Counted from the stretch's first letter, positions 49,328 through 59,220 are shown. The stretch is DNA of 64,000 nt from Kitasatospora sp. NA04385 (GCF_013364235.1 NZ_CP054919.1:3034247-3098246); one strand, 5' to 3'. The notes: a model not told the origin generated them from the sequence alone. A program made the numbers and translations.

Positions 49328-50842
49328 TCAGCGCTCCATCAGGGTGACCACGGTGTTCGGCACCTGGGTGACCGTGGTCTTCGGGAAGGTCTTCTTGAGC
49401 AGCGCGGTCTCCTCGGGCGAGAAGCCCTGGAAGGAGTCGCCCCAGCCGATCGCGACCACCCAGATCCGCTTGGTGTCGCCGAGGCAGGCCGCCAAGTCGG
49501 TGCAGAGCGTCGGGTACAGGTCACCCTTGGCGATCGCGCTCCGCTCGACGAAGACGTCCTTCAGCTTGTCCTGCTCGGGCAGGTAGAAGTCCAGCGCGCT
49601 GACCACGCCGTTGAAGATGCCGTTGCCGTAGCGCAGCGGGGCGACCGCGTCGCCGGGCTGGTAGCCCTGGGCGATGACCTTCGCCGCGGCGGCGCCGTCC
49701 CAGCCCGCGTGGGAGTACCGCAGCCGCAGGGCCCGCTGGTCGTGGGCGCCCAGCAGGAGCACCGAGATCAGGCCGATCGCGGTGAGCGCGCGGGGGCGCA
49801 GCGCGGTCAGGCCGGCGCCCGCCAGCACGGCCCAGGCCGGGAGGGTGAAGAGCAGGTAGCGGTCGAGGAAGTAGGAGGTGTGCCCCTGCGAGATGATCCA
49901 CAGCAGCGGGATCGGCAGGACCGCGATCATCCCGATCTCCGCCGCCGGACGGCGGCCGCGCGACCAGGCGAGCGGCAGGACAGCCATGGCGAGCACGCAC
50001 AGACCGATCCAGGACGAGGCGAACAGGCCGTGCCAGAACCCCGCGGCGACGTACTCCAGGCTCGGCTTGCCCAGCCAGTTCAGCTGCCGCCCGACCTGGC
50101 GCTGTCCGAGCAGGACCAGCGGCACCAGCGGCAGCACCCCGCCGAGGGCCGCCAGCGGGAAGCCGATCAGCACGCCGCGCGAGCGGCCGTCCCACCAGCG
50201 CCAGGCCGCCACCAGGGCGTGCGGGACGAGGAAGACCAGCGAGATCATGTGGAAGGCGCCGGCCCCTATCAGGGCGAGCGCGTAGAGCACCCAGCGCAGC
50301 ACCCCCGGCCGTTCCAACGCGCGCAGCAGCAGGAAGGTCGCCGCCGCGGCGAACAGCACCACGAACGCGTAGCCGCGGGCCTCCTGGCCGTAGCGGGAGA
50401 CGGAGGGGATCAGTGCGAACAGCAGGCCGGCCACCACGCCCGCGGTGGTGCCGAAGAGCTTGCGTCCGATGAGCGTGACGAAGGCGGCCGCCCCGGCCAT
50501 GGCCAGCACCGAGGGCATCCGGATCATGGCCAGCGAGTGGCCGAACGCCTCCGTCCAGAAGTGGATGAGCAGGTAGTAGACGCCTATCACAGCGTCCACG
50601 TTGTGCAGCAGGTGGAGGATCTGCCGCGGCGAGCGGTCGGCCGCGTTCCAGGTGGCCAGCTCGTCCGCCCACAGCAGGGGCCGGCCCGCGCCGTACGCGC
50701 AGACGGCGAAGGTGACCACTGCGGGCAGCAGCCACACCAGGCCCCGGGTCCGGGCGGCCACCGCTCGCAGCCCGCTCCGGCCCGACGATGCGGCAGCACC
50801 CGCGCCGGAGGGCGCAGGATTGCTGGTCGCGCTGACACTCAT
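49328..50842 (-). CDS. GT39/ArnT-like membrane glycosyltransferase
   Basis: The 504-residue product has about eleven helices. GRPLLWADELATWNAADRS after helix 1 carries the conserved Asp-Glu of GT-C enzymes (ArnT, PMT, GT39), and RYGQEARGYAFVVLFAAA is the second family loop. The C-terminal soluble domain (GYQPGDAVAPLRYGNG) is as in this group. It adds sugars on the outer membrane face from polyprenyl-phosphate donors. ATG at 50842; the frame extends to 50881. Confidence 0.82.
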   Translation of the reverse strand: MSVSATSNPAPSGAGAAASSGRSGLRAVAARTRGLVWLLPAVVTFAVCAYGAGRPLLWADELATWNAADRSPRQILHLLHNVDAVIGVYYLLIHFWTEAFGHSLAMIRMPSVLAMAGAAAFVTLIGRKLFGTTAGVVAGLLFALIPSVSRYGQEARGYAFVVLFAAAATFLLLRALERPGVLRWVLYALALIGAGAFHMISLVFLVPHALVAAWRWWDGRSRGVLIGFPLAALGGVLPLVPLVLLGQRQVGRQLNWLGKPSLEYVAAGFWHGLFASSWIGLCVLAMAVLPLAWSRGRRPAAEIGMIAVLPIPLLWIISQGHTSYFLDRYLLFTLPAWAVLAGAGLTALRPRALTAIGLISVLLLGAHDQRALRLRYSHAGWDGAAAAKVIAQGYQPGDAVAPLRYGNGIFNGVVSALDFYLPEQDKLKDVFVERSAIAKGDLYPTLCTDLAACLGDTKRIWVVAIGWGDSFQGFSPEETALLKKTFPKTTVTQVPNTVVTLMER

Positions 50843-51009
50843 GGGCGGGCACCTCTCCGAAAACACTGTCCGTCTCGCCACTGATCAGGGCGAGCCTAGC
50901 GGGAACGCGTGGACCGCTCGCACCGGATGGAGCCGCTGCACCGGGAGGCGTACCGGACGCAACCCATCTGTCACCACCTGGGACGGTGCGCATGACGACG
51001 GTCGTGGGC

Positions 51010-51015
51010 TAGCCT
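51010..51015 (+). promoter_or_regulatory. -10 box TAGCCT, possible leaderless start
   Basis: TAGCCT fits the -10 consensus and ends 8 nt before the GTG at 51024, leaving no room for a leader. No clear -35. Confidence 0.35.
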
Positions 51016-51023
51016 CATCGGCT

Positions 51024-52379
51024 GTGACCGCGATTGAACACCAGTCCGCCTCCTTCGCGGATGGCACCAGGAAGCCCGCCGTCCCCGGACGACCCCCCGC
51101 GCGCCTCGGCTGGCTCGACGCGCTGCGCGGAATCGCCGCTCTGCTCGTCGCGGTGCACCACTTCGGCCTGCTCCGGTGGTACTCGTGGGGCCCGGCCTTC
51201 GAGGAGAAGTTCGACCTGGGCATCTTCTCCGTGATGCTCTTCTTCCTGGTGAGCGGGTACATCGTGCCCGCCTCGCTGGAGCGGCGCGGTGACGTGCGCG
51301 GGTTCTGGGTGGGCCGGCTGTTCCGGATCTACCCGCTGATCATCGTGACCGTGGTGCTGTCGCTGCTGGTGCTGCCCACCAAGTACTCGGCGGTCCCGAG
51401 CGTGGTCACCGACCGCCCGTACTGGTCGTACCTGGCGAACCTGACGCTGCTGCACGAGATGACCAACATACCGAGCGCGCTCGGCGCGATGTGGACGCTC
51501 TGCTACGAAATGGTGTTCTACTTCCTGGTCAGCGCCCTGTTCGTGAAGGGCTGGCACCGGCAGAGCGCCCCGATCGCGCTGTTCTTCGCGGCGGCCGCGC
51601 TGCTGCTCGGCGCCTGGTGGAAGCCGGCCCTGATCACCACGAAGCCGGTCTGGACGGCCCCGTCCACCACCCACCACCTGATCATCGCCACCGTCCTGGT
51701 GATGCTGACCGGCCTGGTGCTGGTCCTGCTCGGCCGGCCCGAACTGGTCCGGATCGGCGCGCTGGTGCTCGGCGGGCTCGGCGCGCTGCTGCTGTTCGTG
51801 AACGCCAGGTCCACGTTCTTCGAGAGCATGATGATCCTGGCCACCATGTTCGCCGGCACCGCGATCTTCCGCGCCGAGAAGGGCCAGATCGACCGGGCGC
51901 TGGCCGCCGTCGCCTGCGCCTTCGTCCTGGCCTCCGGCTTCCTCGTCGGCTACATGTACAACCACGGCAAGTCCGCCTTCAACCGCACCTGGACCTCCAG
52001 CTGGGAGGGCTTCTCGCTGCCGTACGTGGCGGCCTGGGCGGTCTTCGGCCTCGGCATGCTGCTGCGCTCCAAGCGCTGGCCCCGCCCGCTGACCTGGCTC
52101 GGCACGGTCAGCTACTCGGTGTACGTGGTGCACATCCCGGTGCTCTGGGCGACCTGGTGGTTCAAGGACCACCTGGTCACCTACCCGACCACCGGCTGGG
52201 GCCGCTGGCTGCTGCCGCTGACCTTCGTCGCGGCGGTGCTGGTCGCCAGCCAGCTGACCTACAAGCTGATCGAGATGCCCGGCCAGAAGCTCGGCAAGAG
52301 GGTCGCCAAGGCGCTCGACCGCCGCAGCGCGGCCCGGGCGGACAACGTCGAACAGCAGCGGATGGAACAGGTCATCTGA
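51024..52379 (+). CDS. membrane acyltransferase family 3
   Basis: The 451-residue product has about ten helices. Catalytic region: LGWLDALRGIAALLVAVHHF with the His-His pair, then FFLVSGYIVPASLERRG and FWVGRLFRIYPL (Arg). LGTVSYSVYVVHIPVLWATW is the conserved last block. The family O-acetylates or succinylates surface sugars and antibiotics. The GTG has no obvious ribosome binding site; a leaderless mRNA is likely. Next to two GT-C enzymes, perhaps for the same glycan. Confidence 0.88.
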   Translation: MTAIEHQSASFADGTRKPAVPGRPPARLGWLDALRGIAALLVAVHHFGLLRWYSWGPAFEEKFDLGIFSVMLFFLVSGYIVPASLERRGDVRGFWVGRLFRIYPLIIVTVVLSLLVLPTKYSAVPSVVTDRPYWSYLANLTLLHEMTNIPSALGAMWTLCYEMVFYFLVSALFVKGWHRQSAPIALFFAAAALLLGAWWKPALITTKPVWTAPSTTHHLIIATVLVMLTGLVLVLLGRPELVRIGALVLGGLGALLLFVNARSTFFESMMILATMFAGTAIFRAEKGQIDRALAAVACAFVLASGFLVGYMYNHGKSAFNRTWTSSWEGFSLPYVAAWAVFGLGMLLRSKRWPRPLTWLGTVSYSVYVVHIPVLWATWWFKDHLVTYPTTGWGRWLLPLTFVAAVLVASQLTYKLIEMPGQKLGKRVAKALDRRSAARADNVEQQRMEQVI

Positions 52380-52392
52380 CCCCCCGTCCCGC

Positions 52393-52440
52393 ACGCCCCG
52401 GGCCCGGCACCCCCCGCGGGGGGTGCCGGGCCCGGGGCGT
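52393..52440. terminator. 48-bp perfect palindrome (bidirectional terminator)
   Basis: Every base from 52393 to 52440 is self-complementary about 52416/52417. It sits between convergent acyltransferase and response regulator genes. Confidence 0.85.
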
Positions 52441-52448
52441 CCTGCCGT

Positions 52449-53129
52449 TCAGACCAGGCGGCGGGCGGTGGCCCAGCGGGTCAGTTCGTGCCGGTTGGAG
52501 AGCTGGAGCTTGCGCAGCACCGCGGAGACGTGGCTCTCCACGGTCTTGACCGAGATGAACAGCTGCTTGGCGATCTCCTTGTACGCGTAGCCGCGGGCGA
52601 TCAGCCGCAGCACCTCGCGCTCGCGCTGGGTGAGCCGGTCGAGGTCCTCGTCGACCGGCGGGGTGTCGGTGGCGGCGAACGCGTCGAGCACGAAGCCGGC
52701 CAGCCGGGGCGAGAACACCGCGTCGCCGTCGGCGATCCGGAAGATCGCGTTGACCAGGTCGGTGCCGGTGATGGTCTTGGTGACGTAGCCGCGGGCGCCG
52801 CCGCGGATCACGCCGATCACGTCCTCGGCGGCGTCCGAGACGGACAGCGCCAGGAAGCGCACGCCCTCCGCGCCGGCCGAGCGGCGCAGCACCTCGACGC
52901 CGCCGCCACCGGGCAGGTGGACGTCGAGCAGCACCACGTCGGGCCGGGTCTCGGCGACCACCCGGACCGCGGACTCCACGTCGTCGGCCTCGCCGACCAC
53001 GTCGATGCCGGTCTCGTCGGTGCGCCCGATCTCGGCCCGCACGCCGGTGCGGAACATCCGGTGGTCGTCGACCAGGACCACCCGGGCCCGCCTGCCCGGT
53101 GCCGCCCCCTGCGACGCTGCGTCAGTCAT
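52449..53129 (-). CDS. LuxR-type response regulator (PspC-linked)
   Basis: The 226-residue product has a receiver domain VVLVDDHRMFRTGVRAE, Asp in VVLLDVHLPGGGG, conserved Lys in GYVTKTITG, and an HTH LTQREREVLRLIARGYAYKE, LFISVKTVESHVSAVLRK. ATG overlaps the kinase stop by 8 nt. Likely controls envelope-stress genes, including the divergent PspC gene (inference). Confidence 0.93.
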   Translation of the reverse strand: MTDAASQGAAPGRRARVVLVDDHRMFRTGVRAEIGRTDETGIDVVGEADDVESAVRVVAETRPDVVLLDVHLPGGGGVEVLRRSAGAEGVRFLALSVSDAAEDVIGVIRGGARGYVTKTITGTDLVNAIFRIADGDAVFSPRLAGFVLDAFAATDTPPVDEDLDRLTQREREVLRLIARGYAYKEIAKQLFISVKTVESHVSAVLRKLQLSNRHELTRWATARRLV

Positions 53130-54498
53130 CTGCCGCCCTCTCCATCTCAAGCTCGACCTCGGTCCCGCCGTCCGGCGCGGGCCGCACCCGCGCGGTGCCC
53201 CCGTTGCGCCGCATCCGGCCGATGATCGATTCGCGTACGCCCATGCGGTCCTCGGGGAGGTCGTCGGGGTCGAAGCCGGGGCCGTGGTCGCGGACGAACA
53301 CCGACACCGTCCTCCCCTCCACCTCCGCGTAGACCTGGACCGGTCCACCGCCACCGTACTTGGCGGCGTTCACCATGGCTTCCCTGGCCGCCCGCATCTG
53401 CGAGGCGATCCTCTCGTCCATCGGGCAGTCGCCGACGCAGACCAGCTCCAGGTGGACGCCGTGCCGGTCCTCGACCTCGGCGACGATCTCCCGCAGGTGC
53501 TCGGCCAGGGTGTCGGGGGCCTGCTCGGCGGCGGCCTCCGGGCGGTAGAGCCACAGCCGCAGCTCGCGCTCCTGGGCGCGGGCCAGGCGCAGCACCTCCT
53601 TGGGGTCCTCGGCCCGGCGCTGGATCAGGGTCAGCGTGTGCAGCACCGAGTCGTGGACGTGTGCGGCGATCTCGGCCCGCTCCTGGGCCCGGATGCGGGC
53701 GGTGCGCTCGGCGCCGAGGTCCTGCCACATCCGCAGCATGGACGGGCCGCCGAGCACCAGCACGCCCGCGACCACGGCCAGCGAGGACTCCACGACCAGC
53801 GCGACCGGCGAGTCCACGCCCTGGGTGACGAAGTAGCCGATGATGCCGGCCACCACCAGCAGCACCCCGGACAGCACCCGCAGGTAGGCGCCCTTGCGGC
53901 TGCCCGGCTCCAGGCCGAACCAGCTCTGCCAGCGCGAGTCGTCGGCCTGCCGCCACACCAGGGCGACGCCGATGCCGACCGCCAGCAGCGGCCACACGTA
54001 CGGCTTGGCGGTCTGGATGCCCAGCGCGGACAGCAGCGCCATCACGCCGATGACCAGCGCGACCAGGGCGAACAGCTGGCCCATGCTGCCGGCCCGGCCG
54101 CGGCCCTCGACCGGGGCGGGGCCGTCCGCGGCGGCGGGCAGGCCCTGGTCGCCGTGGAAGGTGCGCTCCAGCAGTTCGCGCATCCGCCCGAAGCGGCCGC
54201 CGCCGTCGCCGGGGCGGCGGGCCGGGCGGTCGGCGCCGGGGGCGGCCTGGTTGATGCCCAGCGGCACCACGACCCAGAACGCGGCGTACAGCAGGGCGCC
54301 GATGCCCTCGGAGAAGAACAGCACGATGAACGCCAGCCGCACCCAGGTGACCGGCACCCCGAGGTGGGTGGCCAGGCCCTGGCAGACGCCGCCGAGGATC
54401 CGGCCGTGCGGGCTGCGGTACAGCCGCCGGTAGGGCGGCGCACCGGCCGGCGCCTCGGTCGGGGCGGGTTCGGTGGTTCTGGTCTCGGGTGCGGCCAC
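53122..54498 (-). CDS. PspC-domain sensor histidine kinase
   Basis: The 458-residue product starts with a PspC domain (about 22-85: PYRRLYRSPHGRILGGVCQG, ATHLGVPVTWVRLAFIVLFF), followed by four to five helices, and a HisKA_3-type kinase: EIAAHVHDSVLHTLTLIQR (phospho-His in HVHDSV), AAREAMVNAAKYGGG and FVRDHGPGFDPDDL. It probably senses membrane stress via the PspC part. GTG start. Operon with the response regulator. Confidence 0.92.
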   Translation of the reverse strand: MAAPETRTTEPAPTEAPAGAPPYRRLYRSPHGRILGGVCQGLATHLGVPVTWVRLAFIVLFFSEGIGALLYAAFWVVVPLGINQAAPGADRPARRPGDGGGRFGRMRELLERTFHGDQGLPAAADGPAPVEGRGRAGSMGQLFALVALVIGVMALLSALGIQTAKPYVWPLLAVGIGVALVWRQADDSRWQSWFGLEPGSRKGAYLRVLSGVLLVVAGIIGYFVTQGVDSPVALVVESSLAVVAGVLVLGGPSMLRMWQDLGAERTARIRAQERAEIAAHVHDSVLHTLTLIQRRAEDPKEVLRLARAQERELRLWLYRPEAAAEQAPDTLAEHLREIVAEVEDRHGVHLELVCVGDCPMDERIASQMRAAREAMVNAAKYGGGGPVQVYAEVEGRTVSVFVRDHGPGFDPDDLPEDRMGVRESIIGRMRRNGGTARVRPAPDGGTEVELEMERAADD

Positions 54499-54633
54499 GG
54501 CACCGATGGTGGCAGGTGCCGGTGCGGCGGCGCATCAGGGTCCGGCCCCTAGGCGGCCCTCAGGGACAGTTCAGGGTCGCTCCCGGGCCCGGGGCGGTTG
54601 GGCCGGGCCCGGCGGCCCGGAAGGATGGGGGAC

Positions 54634-56238
54634 ATGACGGACGACCAGATCCCGGAGCAACCGCCGGCCTCCCCCGCCGAGGGCCGCCCGGCGCTGACCC
54701 GCTCCTCCCGGCACCGGGTGGTGGCGGGCGTGTGCGGCGGCCTGGGCCGCTACCTGGACATCGACCCGGTGGTGTTCCGGGTGGTGATCGCGGTGCTCGG
54801 CCTGACCGGCGGGCTCGGGTTGTTCCTGTACGGCCTGGCCTGGCTGGTGGTGCCGCGGGAGGCCGAGGACGGCGAGGGCGGCCGCACCGAGCTGCAGCGG
54901 GTGCTGACCGGCCGGGTCGACGGGCAGTCGGTGGGCGCGGTGCTGGTGACGGCGATCGGCACCGGGGTGTTCTTCTCCTCGATGGGCGACGGCGGCCAGC
55001 TGTTCCCGCTGCTGCTGCTCGCCGTCCTGGTGTTCCTGGCGCTGCGCTACGACCCGGAGCGGCGGCGGCGCTTCGACAGCGGCGAGGCCCCGCCCGCCGG
55101 GCCGTCCGGCCCGCGGGACCGGCTGGAGGAGACCGGCCCGTTCGCCGACTGGAAGACCTGGAGCGAGGCGGTCGGCCGGGACCTGCGGGTCGAGTGGCAG
55201 GCCCGCAGCACGGAGCTCCAGGACCGGATGCGCTCCTGGCAGCAGGAGCACTCGGCGGGCGGCGCCACCGAGGAGCGGCCCGCCGACACCCCGCCGGTCG
55301 GCCCGTCCGGCTACCTGTGGGACCCGCGGCACCCGGAGCGCAACCCGTACGGCGGGGCGACGCCGCCGCCCGGGGCGGCCGCCCGGCCCTGGTGGCAGCG
55401 CACCGACCTGCCGGCGGGCGACCCGCTGCGCAAGGAGCCCCGCGCGGAGCACCCCGGGGACCCCGAGGACCCCGAGGACCGCGGAGACCGCGGAGAGACC
55501 CACCGGGAGCGGCTGGAACGCCGGACGGCGGACTTCCGGGCCCGGGCCGACCAGCGCCACCGGGCGCAGCGGGAGGCGATGGAGCGGCACCGGGCGAGCA
55601 TGGAGCGGCACCGCGAGTGGAAGGCCCGCCGCAAGGCGGAGCGCGGCAGCTCGGTGCTGGGGGCGTCCGCGGTGCTGGTCGCGGTCGGCGCGTCCTGGGC
55701 GGTGGCGGCGAGCGACCACGGGCAGCACCGCTGGTCGACGGTGCTGGCGGTGGCGCTGCTGCCGCTGGGCCTGGCCATGCTGGTCGGCTCCCGCTGGGGG
55801 CGCACCCGCGGGCTGACCTTCCTGTCGCTGCTGCTGACCGCGGGCCTGGTGGCCGCCGCGGGCACCTCGGCGACGGTCGCGGACAGCACCGGCGACCGCG
55901 CCTGGCACGTCGGGGCGGGCGAGCTGCGCCCCCGCTACACGCTGGGCCTCGGCGACGCCCGGCTCGACCTGTCGGCGCTGGACCCGCAGGGCGGCACCCT
56001 CTCCACCGAGCTGCGGGTCGGCGCGGGCGAGGCCCGGGTGACCGTGCCGTCCGGGGTGGAGCTGCGGATGAAGCTGCGCGACGGCGCGGGCACCGTCCGG
56101 CTGCCGGACGGGCAGAGCTTCGAGGGCCCGTTCACCAACGAGGACGTCGTGATCGAGGTCCCGGACGGACAGCCGTCCCGGGGCGTACTGGAACTGACGG
56201 TGGCCGTGGGCGCCGGGGACATCGAGGTGGTGCGGTGA
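54634..56238 (+). CDS. PspC-domain membrane protein
   Basis: The 534-residue product has an N-terminal PspC domain (about 18-78: LTRSSRHRVVAGVCGGLGRY, LGLTGGLGLFLYGLAWLVVP), membrane helices, a charged central region rich in Arg/Glu/His (about 270-335), two more helices, and a C-terminal beta-type domain with LGLGDARLDLSAL and VGAGEARVTVPSG like DUF2154/LiaF-type toast-rack repeats. That suggests a LiaF/PspC envelope-stress role. ATG at 54634, another ATG 9 nt upstream is possible. TGATG overlap with the next gene. Confidence 0.88.
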   Translation: MTDDQIPEQPPASPAEGRPALTRSSRHRVVAGVCGGLGRYLDIDPVVFRVVIAVLGLTGGLGLFLYGLAWLVVPREAEDGEGGRTELQRVLTGRVDGQSVGAVLVTAIGTGVFFSSMGDGGQLFPLLLLAVLVFLALRYDPERRRRFDSGEAPPAGPSGPRDRLEETGPFADWKTWSEAVGRDLRVEWQARSTELQDRMRSWQQEHSAGGATEERPADTPPVGPSGYLWDPRHPERNPYGGATPPPGAAARPWWQRTDLPAGDPLRKEPRAEHPGDPEDPEDRGDRGETHRERLERRTADFRARADQRHRAQREAMERHRASMERHREWKARRKAERGSSVLGASAVLVAVGASWAVAASDHGQHRWSTVLAVALLPLGLAMLVGSRWGRTRGLTFLSLLLTAGLVAAAGTSATVADSTGDRAWHVGAGELRPRYTLGLGDARLDLSALDPQGGTLSTELRVGAGEARVTVPSGVELRMKLRDGAGTVRLPDGQSFEGPFTNEDVVIEVPDGQPSRGVLELTVAVGAGDIEVVR

Positions 56239-56465
56239 TGAGGAAGCATCGGTTCGACCTGTACGCGCTGGTCGCGGGCGGGCTGTTCACCGCGCTGGCG
56301 GTGCTGTACCTGGTGGCCTCGCTGAACGACCGCGAGGTGAACAGCCGCTTCGTGCTGCCGCTGGCGTGCATCGTGCTCGGCGCGGGCGGCCTGGCCGGCG
56401 CCCTGGTGGCGGCGGCCCGGCGCGGGAAGGGCGGGGCCCGCGACGACGACCACAGCCTGGACTGA
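56238..56465 (+). CDS. small membrane protein in the PspC operon
   Basis: The 75-residue product has two helices (LYALVAGGLFTALAVLYLV, LPLACIVLGAGGLAGALVAA) and a charged end (RRGKGGARDDDHSLD). ATG overlaps the PspC-protein TGA (TGATG), so it is translationally coupled to it. No domain recognised. Confidence 0.8.
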   Translation: MRKHRFDLYALVAGGLFTALAVLYLVASLNDREVNSRFVLPLACIVLGAGGLAGALVAAARRGKGGARDDDHSLD

Positions 56466-56477
56466 GTCCCGGGCCCG

Positions 56478-57482
56478 CTAGGACTGCTGCGGGCCGAGCT
56501 CCAGCTGGTCGCCGTTCTTGGTGACGGCGAACCTGGGCAGCGGCTTCACGGCCGGGCCGGTGATCACCGCGCCGGTGGCGGCGTCGAACACGGAGCCGTG
56601 GCAGGGGCAGTACAGCCGGCCGTCCTTGGGCGGGTTGACCGCGCAGCCGGAGTGGGTGCAGACCGAGGACAGGCCGGTGTACTGGCCGGCGGCGGGCTGG
56701 ACGACGTAGACGGCGTCGCCGCTGGCCGGGTCCTTGACGGTGGCGGAGCCGCCGACCGGGACCTGCGCGGCCGGCACCGAGGGGCCGGGCTGCGGGACGG
56801 GGCTGGTGGCGCCGGAGCCGGCCGCGGTGGCGGGGGCTTCGTCCCGGCCGAAGCTCGCGGTGAGCGAGCCGGAGAGCAGCCCGGCGCCGCCGAGCGCGAC
56901 GGCCGCGATGCCGCCGTCGAGCAGGGCCCGGCGGCGCACCGCGTCCTCGGCCAGACCGCGGGCCCGGTCCCGGGCGGCCCGGGCGGCCAGGTAGCCGTCG
57001 ACCGACAGGTGGGGGGTGCCGGCCAGCAGCAGCGGCGTCCAGGCCATCAGGTAGGCCAGGTCGTTGCCGAGGTAGTACGGGGTGGTGTGGAAGCTGACGG
57101 ACAGCCAGAGGGTGGCGGACAGCAGCGCGCCGCCGAGCGCGGCGACCCGGCCCCACAGGCCGAACAGGGTGCCCAGGCCCACGGCGAGCTCGCCGAAGGC
57201 GATCAGCAGGCCGAAGAAGGTGGGCGCGTCCAGGGCGGGGGACAGCGCCCAGCCGATCGGGCTGCCGCCCTTGGCGGCCAGGGTCTGGGCGTAGAAGGAG
57301 GCCGGGTCGCCCGCGCCGGCCAGGTAGTGCGCGTCGGAGAGCTTGTCGAAGGCGGCGTAGACGAAGGTCACGCCGAGGAACAGCCGCAGCGGCAGCAGTG
57401 CCCAGCGCGCGCCCCGGGCCTTCCACTCGGTGATCCTGGCGCCCGCCGTGCTGCCCGCCGTGTTGCCCGTCCCCGTCGCCAT
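56478..57482 (-). CDS. DoxX membrane protein fused to a Rieske iron-sulfur domain
   Basis: The 334-residue product is a two-domain fusion. The DoxX part (about 20-165) has four helices with LPLRLFLGVTFVYAAFDKLS and FHTTPYYLGNDLAYLMAW. A TAT-like helix (LDGGIAAVALGGAGLLSGS) joins it to a C-terminal Rieske domain (about 240-334): C-T-H-S-G-C and C-P-C-H-G-S provide the two Cys and two His for a 2Fe-2S cluster. A membrane electron-transfer role is likely. ATG start with GGGAGAGGG upstream. Confidence 0.88.
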   Translation of the reverse strand: MATGTGNTAGSTAGARITEWKARGARWALLPLRLFLGVTFVYAAFDKLSDAHYLAGAGDPASFYAQTLAAKGGSPIGWALSPALDAPTFFGLLIAFGELAVGLGTLFGLWGRVAALGGALLSATLWLSVSFHTTPYYLGNDLAYLMAWTPLLLAGTPHLSVDGYLAARAARDRARGLAEDAVRRRALLDGGIAAVALGGAGLLSGSLTASFGRDEAPATAAGSGATSPVPQPGPSVPAAQVPVGGSATVKDPASGDAVYVVQPAAGQYTGLSSVCTHSGCAVNPPKDGRLYCPCHGSVFDAATGAVITGPAVKPLPRFAVTKNGDQLELGPQQS

Positions 57483-57633
57483 CCTCGCCGCCCTCTCCCT
57501 CGCCGCCTGCCGTCCGCCGACGCCGCTGCCGACCGGACCGGGTCCGATTGTGCCCCGTGCCCTTCCCACATGGCCGCGCCGCCACTCCCCTGGCGCGGGA
57601 AGCGGCGGCGCGGTCACACGGTTGCCGGTGGGA

Positions 57634-59220
57634 TCACTCCCACTCGATGGTGCCCGGCGGCTTGGAGGTGACGTCCAGGACGACCCGGTTCACGTCCTTG
57701 ACCTCGTTGGTGATCCGGGTGGAGATCTTCGCCAGCACCTCGTAGGGCAGCCGCGACCAGTCCGCGGTCATGGCGTCCTCGGAGGAGACCGGGCGCAGCA
57801 CGATCGGGTGGCCGTAGGTGCGGCCGTCGCCCTGCACGCCGACCGAGCGGACGTCGGCCAGCAGCACCACCGGGCACTGCCAGATCTCGGCGTCCAGGCC
57901 GGCCAGGGTCAGCTCCTCGCGGGCGATGGCGTCGGCCTCGCGCAGCAGGTCCAGGCGCTCCTTGGTGACCTCGCCGACGATCCGGATGCCCAGGCCGGGG
58001 CCGGGGAACGGCTGGCGCTGGACGATCTCGGCGGGCAGGCCGAGCTCCTGGCCGACCATCCGGACCTCGTCCTTGAACAGCTTGCGCAGCGGCTCGACGA
58101 GTCGGAACTCCAGGTCCTCGGGGAGGCCGCCGACGTTGTGGTGGGACTTGATGTTGGCGGTGCCGGTGCCGCCGCCGGACTCCACCACGTCCGGGTACAG
58201 GGTGCCCTGGACCAGGAACTCCACGGCGGGGCCCTCGTCGGCGATGATGTCGGCCTGGGCCTGCTCGAAGACCCGGATGAACTCGCGGCCGATGATCTTG
58301 CGCTTCTGCTCCGGGTCGGAGACGCCCTTCAGCGCGGTCAGGAAGCGCTCCTCGGCGTCGACCACGACCAGCTTGACGCCGGTGGCCGCGACGAAGTCCT
58401 TCTCGACCTGCTCGGTCTCGCCCTTGCGCATCAGGCCGTGGTCGACGTACACGCAGGTCAGCCGGTCGCCGATGGCGCGCTGCACCAGGGCGGCGGCGAC
58501 CGCGGAGTCCACGCCGCCGGACAGGCCGCAGATGGCGCGCTTGTCGCCGACCTGCTCGCGGATCAGCGCGACCTGCTCCTCGACCACGTTGGTCGTGGTC
58601 CAGTCCGGGGCGATGCCGGCGCCGCGGTACAGGAAGTGCTCCAGTACCTGCTGGCCGTGCTCGGAGTGCATCACCTCGGGGTGGTACTGCACGCCGTACA
58701 GCTTGAGGTCGTCGTTCTCGAAGGCGGCGACCGGCACCACGTCGGTGGAGGCGGTGACCGTGAAGCCCTCGGGCGCGGCCGAGCAGGCGTCGCCGTGCGA
58801 CATCCACACCGACTGCTGCGCCGGGGTGCCCTCGAACAGCGTGGAGCCGGGGCGGGAGACGCTCAGCGGGGTGCGGCCGTACTCGCGGGCGCCGCTGTTG
58901 TCGACGGTGCCGCCGAGGGTCTTGGCCATCAGCTGGAAGCCGTAGCACATGCCGAAGACCGGGACGCCGGCCTCGAAGATGGCGCGGTCGAGCTGCGGGG
59001 CACCCTCCTCGTACACCGACGACGGACCGCCGGAGAGGATGATCGCCCGCGGGTTCTTGGCGAGCATCTCGGCGACCGGCATGGTGCTCGGCACGATCTC
59101 GCTGTAGACCCGCGCCTCACGCACCCGACGGGCGATGAGCTGGGCGTACTGGGCACCGAAGTCGACGACCAGGACGGTGTCGTTCTCGGGTGCGGACTGG
59201 ACGGGGGAGTCAGCGGACAC
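57634..59220 (-). CDS. guaA: GMP synthase (glutamine-hydrolysing)
   Basis: It converts XMP to GMP using glutamine. The product is 528 residues. Class I amidotransferase domain: [35 protein letters not shown], nucleophile Cys in [28 protein letters not shown] (His/Glu). ATP pyrophosphatase domain: [17 protein letters not shown] (P-loop). C-terminal dimerisation domain ends [12 protein letters not shown] start with GGAAGG 7 nt upstream; the frame runs on to 59334 without a better site. Confidence 0.97.
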   Translation of the reverse strand: MSADSPVQSAPENDTVLVVDFGAQYAQLIARRVREARVYSEIVPSTMPVAEMLAKNPRAIILSGGPSSVYEEGAPQLDRAIFEAGVPVFGMCYGFQLMAKTLGGTVDNSGAREYGRTPLSVSRPGSTLFEGTPAQQSVWMSHGDACSAAPEGFTVTASTDVVPVAAFENDDLKLYGVQYHPEVMHSEHGQQVLEHFLYRGAGIAPDWTTTNVVEEQVALIREQVGDKRAICGLSGGVDSAVAAALVQRAIGDRLTCVYVDHGLMRKGETEQVEKDFVAATGVKLVVVDAEERFLTALKGVSDPEQKRKIIGREFIRVFEQAQADIIADEGPAVEFLVQGTLYPDVVESGGGTGTANIKSHHNVGGLPEDLEFRLVEPLRKLFKDEVRMVGQELGLPAEIVQRQPFPGPGLGIRIVGEVTKERLDLLREADAIAREELTLAGLDAEIWQCPVVLLADVRSVGVQGDGRTYGHPIVLRPVSSEDAMTADWSRLPYEVLAKISTRITNEVKDVNRVVLDVTSKPPGTIEWE

